NCBI GenBank assembly: GCA_020736575.1
Contig: JAGPYM010000003.1
Span: 2,170,001 to 2,234,000 of the forward strand
Reading direction: 5' to 3'
Source of the DNA: Thelonectria olida
Taxonomy: Eukaryota; Ascomycota; Sordariomycetes; Hypocreales; Nectriaceae
Length of the DNA stretch: 64,000 nucleotides
Shown here: piece by piece, positions 1 to 11,178 of the stretch
How the letters are laid out: each line of letters begins with the position of its first letter
How positions within the stretch are numbered: the stretch's first letter is position 1
Notes under the pieces: generated by a model
The model's input: only the letters and a program-made list of their open reading frames with translations
Databases searched by the model: none
What the model was told of the DNA's origin: nothing
Translations under genes and position numbers: made by a program

Positions 1-860
1 TCTGGTGCACCGAGTGTGGCTTGAAGAAAATGCCCAATGGAACCGAAGAACGTGTTGGATTCACCACCGAAGTGCTACTTCAGACTCACGTCCGCCAGGA
101 ACATCAAAATTGCATGTTCTGTGAATTCAAGTCGGCTGCTAGGTGGGAGCTCGAGCACCACGTGGAAATGCATCACTCCGGCAAGAAGGTTGAAGACCGA
201 AAAACGATTCAATGCCCCTACAAGGGCTGCACCAAGAAGTTCACCAGAAAATCCAACCTGAACGCCCATACTCGCGTTGCTCACGAAGGCTTCCGGTTCA
301 TATGTGGCGAGGTCGATCTTTCGAATGCAGGCTTGGCGGGCTGGACCAACGATCAGGGCTGCGGCGACAAGTTCAGCGCAAAAGTCCGTCTGGAAGATCA
401 TATCCGCTACAAGCACCTCGGCCAAGAGCGACCCAAGCACTCCAAGACCGAGCCTTCCCAGCCTGATCTCATCGGCGAGGTTTCCGGTGCCGCCAACCTC
501 ATCAAGAACACAATTATCTGTTCACAATGTAATGAGGGGTTTTCTCGTTACCACGACCTCGATGCGCACAACCAGACCTTCCATAACCCCAGCACCATTA
601 CTGAGGCAGATCCAGCCCTTTTCCTCTCGCAAACTCAGCTTGACGTTGATCAACTCCTCTTCGGTCATGACATGGGCGCTGCTAAGGAGTCTTGGGCCCA
701 AGATTTACTGCAAGAAGAAGGCATCTTTGCAGCCCAGATGGACTATGGCTGCGGACCCGATGAGTGGACAGAGGACGAAGCCAATATTCTCCTCTTGGCT
801 CGGGGCCCTGAAGACAACCCAGATGCCATGGTAGATCCTACTCTGGGGTTGATGCAATGA
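1..860 (+). CDS. C2H2 zinc finger protein, TFIIIA-like, 5' truncated by window edge
   Basis: The reading frame is open from base 3, so the gene begins before the window; the stop is at 858-860. At least five C2H2-type fingers are visible: a CTEC finger at the very edge, CMFC...HVEMHH, CPYKGC...HTRVAH, a long finger with ICG...GCGDKF...HIRYKH, and CSQC...HNQTFH. An acidic, glutamine-containing tail with an LFL/LLFG patch follows. The spacing of the fingers, the FTRKSNLNAH helix and the long insert between the cysteines of the fourth finger resemble fungal TFIIIA, which binds the internal control region of 5S rRNA genes and 5S rRNA. That family placement is inference; another C2H2 factor is possible because the N-terminal fingers are missing. 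It converges on the zinc transporter downstream. Confidence 0.7.
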   Translation, partial: WCTECGLKKMPNGTEERVGFTTEVLLQTHVRQEHQNCMFCEFKSAARWELEHHVEMHHSGKKVEDRKTIQCPYKGCTKKFTRKSNLNAHTRVAHEGFRFICGEVDLSNAGLAGWTNDQGCGDKFSAKVRLEDHIRYKHLGQERPKHSKTEPSQPDLIGEVSGAANLIKNTIICSQCNEGFSRYHDLDAHNQTFHNPSTITEADPALFLSQTQLDVDQLLFGHDMGAAKESWAQDLLQEEGIFAAQMDYGCGPDEWTEDEANILLLARGPEDNPDAMVDPTLGLMQ

Positions 861-1342
861 TGCACATTTTTTTGGTCAAGATATAAAAAGGCGTTGGCAG
901 TTGGGAACTTGTAAATATAAGTAGATACCCCCGGCCTCATGGCCAAAGACGACGAGGGCTTAATTGCGCCTTGTCGGAGCTTTACGAAGCACGCGTTAGC
1001 GAAGCAAAATAATGATTCATGCCTGGGAGCGAAATAAACGACAAATCTCAATTTCAGCCAGTGCCGAGTCTGTGACGCCCCCCAGTCCCCTTCTATGAAC
1101 CTGGTATCCCTGATCTTAGGCAGCGCCCATTGCCTCCGCTCAGTCCAAATTACGAAACAGTAAAGATATGATGTGTAATGTGTAAAGCAATAAGTACTCC
1201 AAAGCCTCGCCCAAAGCTTGTCCAGAACCAAACTCCGTACCATCGTTGGTAACGTACAAAAACAAGCAAAACTACAAGACCGAAAGGCAAAGAAGAATAA
1301 ATGATGCCATAGGCCAGCTTTCAGGGGTAAAACCGTAACGGA
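861..1342. other. convergent intergenic region, 3' UTRs
   Basis: This gap lies between the stop of the C2H2 gene and the stop of the ZIP transporter on the other strand. It should hold both 3' UTRs. It is AT-richer than the flanking coding sequence, and the reading frames through it have no recognisable protein. Confidence 0.6.
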
Positions 1343-3107
1343 TCAGTGAGACCCAACTAAAGCGTTGCTTACACCCAAGAGAGCCATGCCGAGAAAGCCA
1401 AAGAAGATGCACAAGTTTCGGTTGTGATTGAGGCTCAGGCTCTCAACGAAAAGCTGCAGGCCAACGCTGACCATGATCCCGGCGGTGGCAGCAAATAGGC
1501 AGGCGTATGCAACTGCGTTTGGGGTCATGTGAGTCCGGCTGGCAAGCTTGAACCACAAGGCGGCAAGGCCAGCCCCCATGGGTTGAGACAAGCCACCGAG
1601 CACGGCAGACCAGACCATTGCACGCCATCGAGACCCAAGAGCCATGTACAGGGGTAGACACATCGCGAAGCCTTCGGTGATATTGTGAACAAATAAGGCC
1701 ATAAAAACATTAAACCCAAGCGTTGGATTGGCGTGGTTGGTGGCGTAGGTGATGAAGCCCTCGGGAAACTTGTGGAGAGCAATGGCGATGGAGGTCTGCA
1801 GACCGATAGATAGGAATGCATTGGTAGGCACATGGTGGTGGTGCTGAGCCTCTAAATCGTCGTCGCTCTCTTCAAAGGATGAGCACGAAGCGTCATGTTC
1901 CACATCCTCTTCTTGATACGTAGGATCCAAAGGTTCTCGTGAAGTTGCTCGGCTCGTGCGAAATGTCGGACTCACGAGAGAATCTGATGCATGGCTGTGG
2001 TGATGACCGTTGTTATGAGCAACCCCGTGTTCGTCACATTCGTCGTGCTCGTGTTCATGTTCATGGTCGGGATGATGTCCCAATGATCCAGTCGTGGTTC
2101 GAAGGGCGATCTGCCTCGGGGTAAGAGCAGAGCGCTTGCTAAGATGTTTGAAACACTCTTGACCACAAGGATCCGTGTATCCATAGCAGGACCCAGATTC
2201 GTCGCAGCCACACTTTGTGTCCTGCACAAAAGACATAACGCGCTTCTGGACCTGGAGTATGGAAGAAGATCGTCGGTCAAGGGGGGCCGATCTGGCCGTC
2301 GTTGCGCGGTTGCGATGGACCACATGGCTAGGGGAATGTCGCGCCATCTCGCCAGAACCATGCTGTTGGGATAGTGGCGGTCGACCGTTGGTCTCAGGAT
2401 TAAGCAGAGGTGTCGTTTCCGATTGGATGCCATGACTATTTGTGTGGTGGAGTTCAGAGATTGACTTGGCTGTTGATGGGCGCGAAGTGGTAGCTTGAGA
2501 CATTCGGCGACGGGCACGGCTGACGCGGGACCGGCGGCGGCCGTGTTGGCAGGAGTTGGCATCTTTGACGGCATTCTCGTCGTGAGTGTGGTCACAGTCG
2601 ACAACATGAGTGGGAATGTGCTGGTGAAGAAATCTCGAGATGGCTTGGATACCAATAAAACCGATAATAAAGCAAGACATCATCAGGAGGCCAGCAGCTT
2701 GATCGGACCATTCGGCAGATTTGAGGTATCCTTTGGACTCGGGTAGCATACTATACAGCGCGGAGAAGATCTATGCAAGTAGTGTTAGCAATGTTTCGAA
2801 GGTCGGCGCGTAGAAACCATACCATGACACCAAAACTCAGGCTCAGGGAGCAAGCAAGAAAGACATTGCTGTCTTGGATACGGAAGTTCCGCTTTCCAGG
2901 AAACAGGCGCACGATGATGTCAACGCAGATTATTGAGGCGCCAACCACGCAAGCTGGAGAGAGAGTCAAAAGTCAGTACGGAATAAAAGAGGACGACCCT
3001 TGCGATCAAGAGCCACAGAGTTTCAAAAGATACGCACCAATGCCGCTGACAACACACATGATCCATCCTCGAGTGTCATTGTCGATGTCTCTCACCGAGA
3101 GAGCCAT
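1343..3107 (-). CDS. ZIP-family zinc transporter, Zrt3-like (3 exons)
   Basis: Exons 3107-3038, 2953-2823 and 2770-1343 join in phase to 542 residues. Introns are GTGCGT...CTCCAG and GTATGG...GCATAG. About eight membrane segments are visible, three before and five after a long hydrophilic loop. The loop is histidine-rich (HEHEHEH and HHHSH clusters) and also has a Cys-rich patch. The ZIP signature HKFPEG lies near residue 400, followed by HNITEG in the next helix; these His/Glu residues form the metal site in the family. Length and the early long loop fit yeast Zrt3, which exports zinc from the vacuole, better than plasma-membrane Zrt1/2; vacuolar location is therefore inferred. The start at 3107 is the first ATG that gives a membrane-segment N-terminus. 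Confidence 0.88.
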
Positions 3108-5199
3108 GATCAGGGTTTCCTTCGCCTCTCAACAGGCGTATCTCTGGGGGAATAGTACAGCTCGTATCATGTGCCAGAGACGAGAAGCAGCGATGTGAAG
3201 TCTGGTCCTGAGATTGACAAGTCGAGGTTGAGAACGAGACGAGAATGTGAGCTGCTTGGGAAGTTGCGTGGAGGCGGGACTCGTAGATTCTGACGTAACA
3301 GTAGTGTGTGAGCTAGCGCGGTAGCGGCCGAGTCGGGGGACGTTCGCGGGGTGCCGTCCACAAGGATTAGCAATGGAAGTGCCCGAGATTTGGAAGGGAT
3401 CTCGTTGGAAGAAGAGTGGTTTTGTATTTGTAAGGGGGTGGATGGTCGGAAGGGGAATGGAAGAAGAGGAAGAAGACAGGGGTGGTGAGGCGGATCTGGT
3501 TCGAGATGTGAGGCAAGGTAGGTCGGTAGTTGATGCACCTTTGGGAAAGAGCACATCAATGGAAGGTGCGAACACTTGGTTGACCAAGTACCTTTATTAT
3601 ACCTAAGGCAGGTCCAATCAAGCCAAGCAAATGCCAGATCAGTGTCAAAAGGTCATGCCAAGTATCTATACCTGAGTGCGCACGCCGCCTCCTTGACGCA
3701 TTCAGTTGAATCTCGGGCAGTGCCGTAGCTCACTCTTGTTATTAATTCAAGTCCTAAATACCGTGGCGCGTGGGGGAAATCAGATCAAACGGGTTCTTTC
3801 AAGGGCCTAAACACGCATCTTCTGGGTCACCGGTGAAGGCAGTGAAGGGTTTGTGAGTGGAGGTTGACCCTCAAGGTTCTCACGGCCCCTCAAGATCGAA
3901 TCATCATTGGGTGGTTTTCTGCCTTCCGCCCGTTCAACGATGCAAGGAATCAAGAGCTTTGAACTCGGTGAGACAAGGGATGTACAAAGGAGGTCACTGT
4001 ACATGTGGGCGCGAACATACATATTTGTTTTCATTGCCTTTGTTTATTACCTTCATCCATCGACGTCCAGGCGATGCATATGCTCTCAGTTCTGTGGTCT
4101 TGTCTTCCAAGTTGCGTGGGGGGCGTGGAACATGCCCAAGTCCCACTCGGCCGAACAAGGCCCAGACGCCAACAACTCAGCGTCTTCACAAGCAAGAAAG
4201 AGAGACGCAGACATGGCTCGGTTCTTTGTCAGTTGCGATAGCAGTCATACCACTCTTTCAGACAGGGCCGAATGAGCGCAGCGAGTGCGAACAACCCAAC
4301 GGCCGCTGCGACTCTCGATGCTCAGGTCCGCGCCGACCGTTAATGCACACCCCGGTTGCAGTTTCAAAGACACCGCCAGCTTGGGCGGCGAATCAACTAG
4401 TCGCATTTCGTCATCACAAGCATTAGCGTGAGCCTCATCACCGTCACCCGTCGTCTGGTTGGTGAAGACAATTCAGATGTCTCACTCCTCTTCTATCTAC
4501 TTCAACGTTAGTTATTATCCAAATTTCACGGCCCGGGATAGACTAGGTATGGAATCGATCATTCAAAAGCCCCGCTTCAGGTCTCATGCAACCATACCCG
4601 GATGGCCTGTCGTACCTGCAGCTGCGGGTGCTGACAATTTGTGAATCCCAAAGCCAGGTTGGCGATACAAATCAATGTGTCGTCGAGGTGCATATGCCTT
4701 CGAAGCGCGATGAGTGACCAGTAATTTTAAAGATGCCCGTTTCAAGTATTTATGATTCCATCATAGCCAGGCCCCATTCATTGCTATTTACCTAGGCAAT
4801 TTCTTGTTCTTTCACATAACTACCTTAGTCAATGTAGTGCCGCCACGTAAACCCATTCAAGATTACGTGCCTGGGGAGTGCCGCAATTAGAATAACGAAG
4901 GATGCACTATAGAAGGCAGCATTATTACTCTACGGCAAGTTGAATCCTCGAGACCATGCACCATATCACCCATCGCTCAATCATCCATTTGTTGATGATG
5001 TCGTGGAGCGGAACCCCCAAATCACACACATACAAGCTTCCTACAGTGTACTCGAATCCGTGATTATGACTACCTACCTATGTTGATATTTATTCACACA
5101 TATAAGATATGCATAAAAGGATTCTCTCAACCCGCCTCCACGGTCCAAGTTCAAATTTCCATTCTCCTCGAAGCAACCATCGTCGTTTGGATACCAACC
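3108..5199. other. long intergenic region
   Basis: About 2.1 kb without a supportable gene, holding the promoter of the ZIP gene at its left end and that of the small Cys-rich protein at its right end. The longest frame (about 190 codons from 3857) has no recognisable domain and is interrupted in neighbouring frames, so I treat it as chance. No tRNA B-box was seen. Confidence 0.5.
5101..5119 (+). promoter_or_regulatory. TATA-like element upstream of the small Cys-rich protein
   Basis: A TATAAG at 5101-5106, followed closely by a second AT-rich GCATAAAAG, lies about 80-100 bp upstream of the ATG at 5200. Its position fits a core promoter. It is a weak signal on its own. Confidence 0.3.
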
Positions 5200-5445
5200 A
5201 TGGAGAAGGCACAATCAGAGTCCCAGACTTCCCGCGCCGAAATAAATGCACAGAAAATGCCTGCTTCCTTTGCCGACAATGGCAATGCAAGTTTCACCTC
5301 CAAGGGCGGTTTTGTCGACGCGTCGTGGATGCAATGCATTTGCATCGAGTGCGAAGGTAACTGCTCGCACTACGCCGACGGTGTACGCATGTTGTGCTTG
5401 ATGTGCGTTAGGGGCTGTGTGGGACAGGATCTTAGAGACTATTAA
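5200..5445 (+). CDS. small cysteine-rich protein, 81 aa, unknown function
   Basis: I do not recognise this protein. The frame is 82 codons including the stop, with a strong start context (CCAACCATGG) and a TATA-like element upstream. The first half is hydrophilic and low in cysteine. The second half packs seven cysteines into 28 residues with spacing C-x-C-x2-C-x3-C-x10-C-x2-C-x3-C. The paired CxxC-like motifs suggest metal binding or a disulfide knot. There is no hydrophobic N-terminus, so a secreted effector is unlikely from this start, and a cytosolic zinc-binding role is more natural. Codon choice looks coding. It could still be a chance frame; a conserved Cys pattern in relatives would settle it. 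Confidence 0.5.
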   Translation: MEKAQSESQTSRAEINAQKMPASFADNGNASFTSKGGFVDASWMQCICIECEGNCSHYADGVRMLCLMCVRGCVGQDLRDY

Positions 5446-5924
5446 TTAAAGGAGAATCCTAAGTTCAATATCAATCGTTTCTTTCTCGCTGTTGGGACGG
5501 TAAAGATATATACTTTTCACCAGGTACCTATTCTCACTCTCAACTTAGATACACATCCCCATTGAGCACAACCCGTTCCCCCACGCCGTCGTGCTCTGAC
5601 GTCAATTGAGTGTGGCCCCCGCTAGTCCAAGACCCCTGATCTGTTATCGTTATCGGCGGATGATCCCCGGCTCCCATAAAAACTTCAGATCCTCCGGCAC
5701 ACGCACCAAGTCAGCTGAAGAACGACCCGGAGGTTGCTCTGAAACATCACGAGTTCAAGTACAATTGGGTCCGCATGCAACCCGGACCTCGTGATCTGAC
5801 CCACGACATCATTCCCCCTCATTCCCTTCGTCCCTTTCTCGTGGACTTTCGAGGTTTACGCTCCCTTACGAACTCCCCTCACCGCTTGTAATCCTTCGTC
5901 CTTCCTCGAAGCCCAGCCCACACC
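5446..5924. other. promoter region of NUC1
   Basis: About 480 bp between the small Cys-rich protein and NUC1. The last 120 bases are C/T-rich (TTCCC, CTTCG runs) and end in CACACCATG, a typical fungal leader. No other gene is visible. Confidence 0.45.
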
Positions 5925-6965
5925 ATGTCGAAGGCTACTATTGCTACCATGGCCATCGGCGCCGGTGGAGGTGCTGCCCTCACTGCCGCTCTCTACTCGC
6001 TCCGCGGCGGCAAGCGTGCCGAGGTCCAGGACCAGATCCAGGCTCCTCCCACCACCATCAACTCCCTCGCCGCCGTCCCGGTCCCGACCCCCTCTCCCGT
6101 CGGCGTCCCGGCCTCGCAGGTCTTCGGACCCCCCGCCGTCGTCCCTCCCTCCGGCCCCCTGGCCGCAAACGCCCCCGTCGACCCGTCCGGCCTCTTCGAA
6201 TACGGCTTCCCCGGCCCTGTCGCCGACCTCGCCAACCGCAGCGGCCTCATCTCCAGCTACGACCGTCGCACGCGCAACCCCCACTGGGTCGTCGAACACA
6301 TCACCCCCGCGTCCCTCGCCCAGCGAGACGGCGACCGCAAGCACTCCAACTTTGCCGAGGACGAGGCCGTGCCGCAAAAGTTCCGCGGCCTTCTGAAGGA
6401 CTACTTCCGTAGCGGGTACGATCGTGGCCACCAAGTCCCTGCTGCCGACTGTAAGTGGTCACAGCAGGCCATGGACGACACCTTCTACCTCACCAACATG
6501 TGCCCGCAGGTCGGCGAGGGCTTCAACCGCGACTATTGGGCGCACTTTGAGGACTTTTGCCGTCGCCTGACGCAGAAGTACCCCTCAGTACGCATCGTCA
6601 CTGGCCCTCTCTACCTCCCCAAGCAAGACCCCGTCGATAAGAAGTGGTACGTCAAGTACGAGGTCATCGGCAGCCCGCCCAACATTGCCGTGCCGACGCA
6701 CTTCTACAAAGTCATCTTCGCCGAGGACGGCCGGGCGGGAGGCAACGTTGCCCTGGGCGCCTTTGTGCTCCCCAACGCGAAGATCGATAACAAGAAGCCC
6801 ATCACCGACTTCGAGGTCCCTGTGGAAGCTGTCGAGCGTGCCAGTGGGCTCGAGTTTGCGTCCAAGCTGCCCGTCCAGCGACGACGACGCCTGTGTACTG
6901 ACACAACGTGCGCCCTGGTGATCCAGGACTATGCGAATAAGCAGAAGGCGCTTCCTCCTAAATAA
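5925..6965 (+). CDS. NUC1: mitochondrial DNA/RNA non-specific endonuclease (EndoG/Nuc1 family)
   Basis: Single-exon gene of 346 codons. Residues about 5-25 form a short glycine/alanine-rich hydrophobic segment consistent with mitochondrial targeting or inner-membrane anchoring. A low-complexity Pro/Val linker follows, then the DNA/RNA non-specific endonuclease domain from about residue 90 to 320. The catalytic DRGH motif is at residues 166-169 (His169 is the general base), followed by a TFYLTNMCPQ segment and the N-x-x-W-x-x-F metal-site region, all as in the family. Nuc1/EndoG cleaves DNA and RNA and is released from mitochondria during regulated cell death. The first half of the gene is strongly GC-rich. 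The start context CACACCATG is good and no upstream in-frame ATG is needed. Confidence 0.95.
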   Translation: MSKATIATMAIGAGGGAALTAALYSLRGGKRAEVQDQIQAPPTTINSLAAVPVPTPSPVGVPASQVFGPPAVVPPSGPLAANAPVDPSGLFEYGFPGPVADLANRSGLISSYDRRTRNPHWVVEHITPASLAQRDGDRKHSNFAEDEAVPQKFRGLLKDYFRSGYDRGHQVPAADCKWSQQAMDDTFYLTNMCPQVGEGFNRDYWAHFEDFCRRLTQKYPSVRIVTGPLYLPKQDPVDKKWYVKYEVIGSPPNIAVPTHFYKVIFAEDGRAGGNVALGAFVLPNAKIDNKKPITDFEVPVEAVERASGLEFASKLPVQRRRRLCTDTTCALVIQDYANKQKALPPK

Positions 6966-7485
6966 GCGAGTGCAACAGAGAAAGTGATGTATATTTTAAT
7001 GCCTGGGGAGGTTTCAGATCCCGTTCCACTTTGTAGTCCCTACATAGGGTTTGTTTAGCTTGATATGTGCTTCCAGAAGCTTTCATCAGGCACGCCATTT
7101 TGCTCGACATTTCACAGCATCAGCGAGGCGTCAGCTTGAGCTACAGCAGTCACGGCATTTTCCACAATGTACACTAGCAAGCCAATAGAAAATGGATCAC
7201 ATTCAGAGAATCAAACTAAATGCGCCTTGTCCGTATTGTTAGCCGTTTCCTGGGTAAGTCTACTCCCGTGGAAGTGCTCCAAGTCGATTTTCTTCATTCT
7301 ATCGCCAACGCCGTCGGGTATCAACCTCTCGACATTGAAATCCACTCCCAATCCCTTCTTCCTATCGACTTCTGGTGTACTTCCCATGTCGCTGCTCCTG
7401 TCGCAAACTCTCCTCTTGACTAGGGAGCGGAGCACGTCGTCGCGCATCGCCTTTCAGATCCGCGTCCACTCCCAATCCCTTCTTC
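6966..7485. other. convergent intergenic region containing one copy of a tandem duplication
   Basis: It holds the 3' UTRs of NUC1 (+) and PFS2 (-). From 7341 it contains an extra copy of the last PFS2 codons (see the repeat at 7341-7588). No other gene is seen. Confidence 0.6.
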
Positions 7486-7588
7486 CTATCGACTTCTGGT
7501 GTACTTCCCATGTCGCTGCTCCTGTCGCAAACTCTCCTCTTGACTAGGGAGCGGAGCACGTCGTCGCGCATCGCCTTTCAGATCCGCG
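7341..7588. repeat. perfect 124 bp tandem duplication at the PFS2 3' end
   Basis: Two adjacent 124-base units, 7341-7464 and 7465-7588, are identical base for base by eye, with a third partial start (TCCACTCC) at 7589-7596. The unit carries the last 34 codons of PFS2, its stop and about 21 bases beyond. Because translation ends in the first unit reached on the minus strand, the protein is unaffected and the second unit lies in the 3' UTR. The unit is not a multiple of three. Confidence 0.93.
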
Positions 7589-9863
7589 TCCACTCCACCA
7601 AGCATGGGAGGTGGAGGGGGGGGGATCCCAGGGAAGTTACCAGGCGGTGGCATATTCCCTGGAGGGGGAATAAGTCCAGGAGGTAACCCACCAGGTGGTG
7701 GGAGATGAACGCCAGCCTTTTTCATAAACTCGATCAGTTGAGCAGGGTCGGGAGGGTTGTTGGGATCCAAGCCAGGTAGTGGCGGTGGAGGAGCACCATT
7801 GAGTCCGGGCAATGGGAAGGGGATTGGCGGAGGGGGCGCGCCCGGGTTCGCACCAACACCAGGAATAACGGGCGGCGGTAGGGCAGAGCCAAGGCCGGGA
7901 ACACCTCCACCGAGGGGAAGACCAGGGATGCCGGGAAGACCAGGCACGGCGGATTTGGGTGCGTCTTGGTCGACCAGGGCATCCATTTCATCTTCCATCT
8001 GCTGCTCTTCTTCCTCCTGTCGTTGACGTCGATTGCCACGACGATCCCAGGTACCCTGCGCCTCGGCAGCCGCCTCACCGATGTGATATCGGTCTTGGAA
8101 GACGTCATTGTCGCCGGGTCGAGCACGAGTCCAAAAGCGAGTAATTCTATCGTTTGACCCCGAGGCAAGAATATGACCAAGAGGGTGCCAATGAAGAGAC
8201 CAAATTGCATAGTCGTGAGCAAAGGGAACTTTGTGGGTTGGCCAAATCGATTGGGCAGGAGCCGTCGTCGGGTCAGGGCTGTCATAAGGGGCAACAGTGA
8301 AAGGTTGACCTGGTGGCGGATTAGGGGTATCCAGGAGGTAATGGAAAAGAGAACCATCCATTCCACCGGTGCTGAGCAAGTTGGAATGAATAGGGTGCCA
8401 GGCCAGTGTTGAGATATCCTTCTCGTGCCCCTTTAGGAGGCAGATATCACGCATCATTCGAAGGTCGAAAACTCGAGCTGTCTGGTCACGAGCAGAAGTA
8501 GCCAGGCATCCACCACGAACCTTTTCAAAGGCGACCTTCGTGATGGTGCTCTTGTGGCCGTGAAGCGTTGTGAGACACCTGCCAGTACGAGGGTCCCAGA
8601 GCTTGACTAAGTGATCCTTAGATCCAGATACCAACAGACCCTTTGTTGGATGCCAATCGACAGTTTTGGCGTCCCAGCCGTGGCCTTCAAGCTTCGATTC
8701 CATCGACCCTAGAGCAAAATCAAAGATTTTAAGCGTAGAGTCGTCACTGGCTGTGACAAATTTGGAGTCGTTGGGGCTGAAAGCGAGGTCTCTGATGGGA
8801 TCCGAGTGGGCGTTGATGCTCTGAACATTGTTGAAGTTTGGCTGCCAGTACTTGATGACTCCATCGTGGTCAGCTGAGATAAGCCAATCGTCACTATGGG
8901 AGTATTCTAGTGCACGGATAGCCGAGTCGTGAGCCTGCATGATGGTTTCGAAGTTGAAGCCTGTTCCGTTCCAAAGCGTGAACTCGCCGCTTGTCGACGC
9001 AGTCAGCAGTCTTCGGCCTTCTGGAGTCCATCGGACAACATTGATTGGATGCTTGATCTTGTTGAGAGAGGAGTGAAGGTGCTTGATGGGAATGCTGTCA
9101 CCAGCCCGGGTTGGTCTGGCAGCAGGGGGGACCATCTGTTGACCCAGGTTAGTAGCCCATGAGCCATATGAGGACCATAGTTGCAACTCACATTGACGAT
9201 ATAGCTAGGACTCGGCCTCTCGGATTCACCGTTGTATCCTCCTTTGTAGTTGGGCACACGGTGATGCAGCCAGTGAGTGATGGTAGCGCCATAGTCGGTC
9301 ACAGGCCCTGTTGGATTAACGGTTAGACCTTCGAATAAAATTGCCTTGTCTGGATCTCTGGTATCCATGGCTAACGCAGGGAAGAAGGGAGAACGATGTG
9401 GGAACAAAAACAACTAGTTCGCAAGAAACCAAACGAAGTGAGGAAATCTGAAAGGAAGTTGTACATGATCGAATCCGTTGCTGAAAACCAAGGGAGGTCC
9501 GTTACATACATGATGGGTAATTTCCAACATTGGAGTAGCTGAAGGCAACAATGCGGCGCTTGTCTTGTGCGTGATGTGCGACAATAGAGAAGGGGTGAAT
9601 AGCAAACCATTATTGATGTAGAGAAGAGCGATTCGGTGTATAAAGAGGTATGTGGGTTCAAGTCTGCAGCTATCCGAATTCTGCCACTGAGCAGAAGGAA
9701 GGATGGGGCGATATGAATGATTCACTGACGCGAAAATGCACAAGAACAATAGAAGACACTTACGTCGGCCTCTCACTTTGACGAATCCTCCATCCTGGTC
9801 CTGGCCGTCTCGGTCGCCTCGATCGCGATGGTCACCTCGACCGCCGCGAGGCTCATAAGCCAT
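7486..9863 (-). CDS. PFS2: polyadenylation factor subunit 2 (WD40 protein, 3 exons)
   Basis: Exons 9863-9764, 9307-9192 and 9135-7486 join in phase to 621 residues; the first intron is long (456 nt), the second 57 nt. The N-terminus is Arg/Gly/Asp-rich and leads into [15 protein letters not shown], typical of Pfs2/WDR33. About seven WD40 repeats follow, for example [34 protein letters not shown], and [11 protein letters not shown]. The C-terminus is a long proline/glycine-rich tail ending in KYTRSR. Pfs2 is the scaffold WD protein of the cleavage and polyadenylation factor; its human counterpart WDR33 contacts the AAUAAA signal. The stop codon lies inside the duplicated 124 bp unit, which leaves the protein intact. 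Exon 1 is short and its join is supported by the expected RGRR-PVTDYG reading. Confidence 0.93.
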
Positions 9864-11178
9864 TGTGGCTACTGCCCGGCTGAGGGCTCAAACATCCACT
9901 TCAATTGATGGTTCTCGTGATACTGACAACGCGTCTTTTCGGAGAAGCATTCACGAGGACGATTTGTATTACGTGAGTATGATAGTTCGGTTTGCGGTTG
10001 AGGAGGTTGCCCTTTCGTAACTGAGAATAATCGATGAAGTTGATGAAAGAAATGAATGGCCAGAGCTAAGGTATTGATTGAGCTGTCAACCAGTCGCGTC
10101 CAATGAAGTCGGAGCTAGCAAGACAGAGCTTGAGATGGAATTAAGCGACGATCAGCCGAGCTCCCAATTCTCGGTCAGCAGTCACGTGCCAGGCTGGCCG
10201 GCTTAGTCATGACGCCTTGCCCGTTGGGGAGCTCTGACGAGGGAAGTGTCGACAAGAGCAACTGTTCTCTTAGGGTTGACCACTTCCCGCCTCGGCGCCT
10301 TCCTAATGGTTGGTGAAACGGGAGATCTGATCGCGCAAGACTAGCGGATGTTGAAAATCAACACCAAGTCGCTCATCAAGCTTTCGTCTCAACTCTTAAG
10401 TTTGTTGGGGGTTCGGCACCACGGATTGTAACCGAAGCTACCGCACCTTTTCAGTTTTGATAACCACGGATACAGTACGAAGTCCCTCATGTTAGACTGG
10501 CAAGACGCACTTTCACATGCTCAACACCAACAAGACGGGGTCGACGGGCCAAGAGGATGCAGCATGTTGCAGGGCCCCTGCAGCTCCCGACAAGGCCCGC
10601 CAGCGCCACAGTGCGGCGGCCCCAAGGGGAATGTCACCACTGAGCATCCGCTACGAGGTACCCGGAGGCTGTGTGGCCGTTAGACGGCGCCTCTCAAGCT
10701 GCAGGAAGCTGCCCATGGCGTGCATGCTTGGTGCCACAGAGGGAAGTTGGCATACGAACTTGGAAGGCTCGATGTCACCAAAAAAAAAAAAAAAGGTCAA
10801 CCACCTTCCCCCGGCTTCAACTCGGCGGAGAGGGGGCTCGAGAGCTTGGAATTCCGGCCCCTCTTCCTTTGGCCTTGGCTACTCAATCATTCGATTCCCT
10901 GCATTCCTCGGTACTTATCTCATCACTTTACTGTCATTGCGCATCTGCAACCTGCACCAAAGTCACCCCCAACCTTACGAATAGGTAAGCGCTGCAGGAA
11001 TCTTGTGGCGTTTACTCGATGATACATCCAGCTCCCTTATCGGGTCTGACGTCTCGCCACCATATAAGTTAACTTCGGCTGGCCACACTTCTCGTTCCAT
11101 CCTCATTCTCGGTAACCACCCTATTGTTTTCATTCTCCTTCTCGCTTCGTCTGTCGGACAGACAAAGCTCGGAACATC
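9864..11178. other. divergent intergenic region PFS2 / DGAT1
   Basis: About 1.3 kb with the promoters of PFS2 (-) and the acyltransferase (+). A 15-base A run sits at 10780-10794, about 385 bp before the downstream ATG, and may act as a nucleosome-poor poly(dA:dT) element. The region just before 11179 is C/T-rich, as in a fungal leader. No gene is supported. Confidence 0.5.

Noticed and set aside
5856..6434. 192-codon minus-strand frame, Gly/Val/Arg-rich
   Set aside because: Complement of the GC-rich first half of NUC1; typical shadow of C-ending codons.
7362..7571. Separate small minus-strand gene downstream of PFS2
   Set aside because: It is an out-of-frame reading through the two units of the 124 bp duplication.
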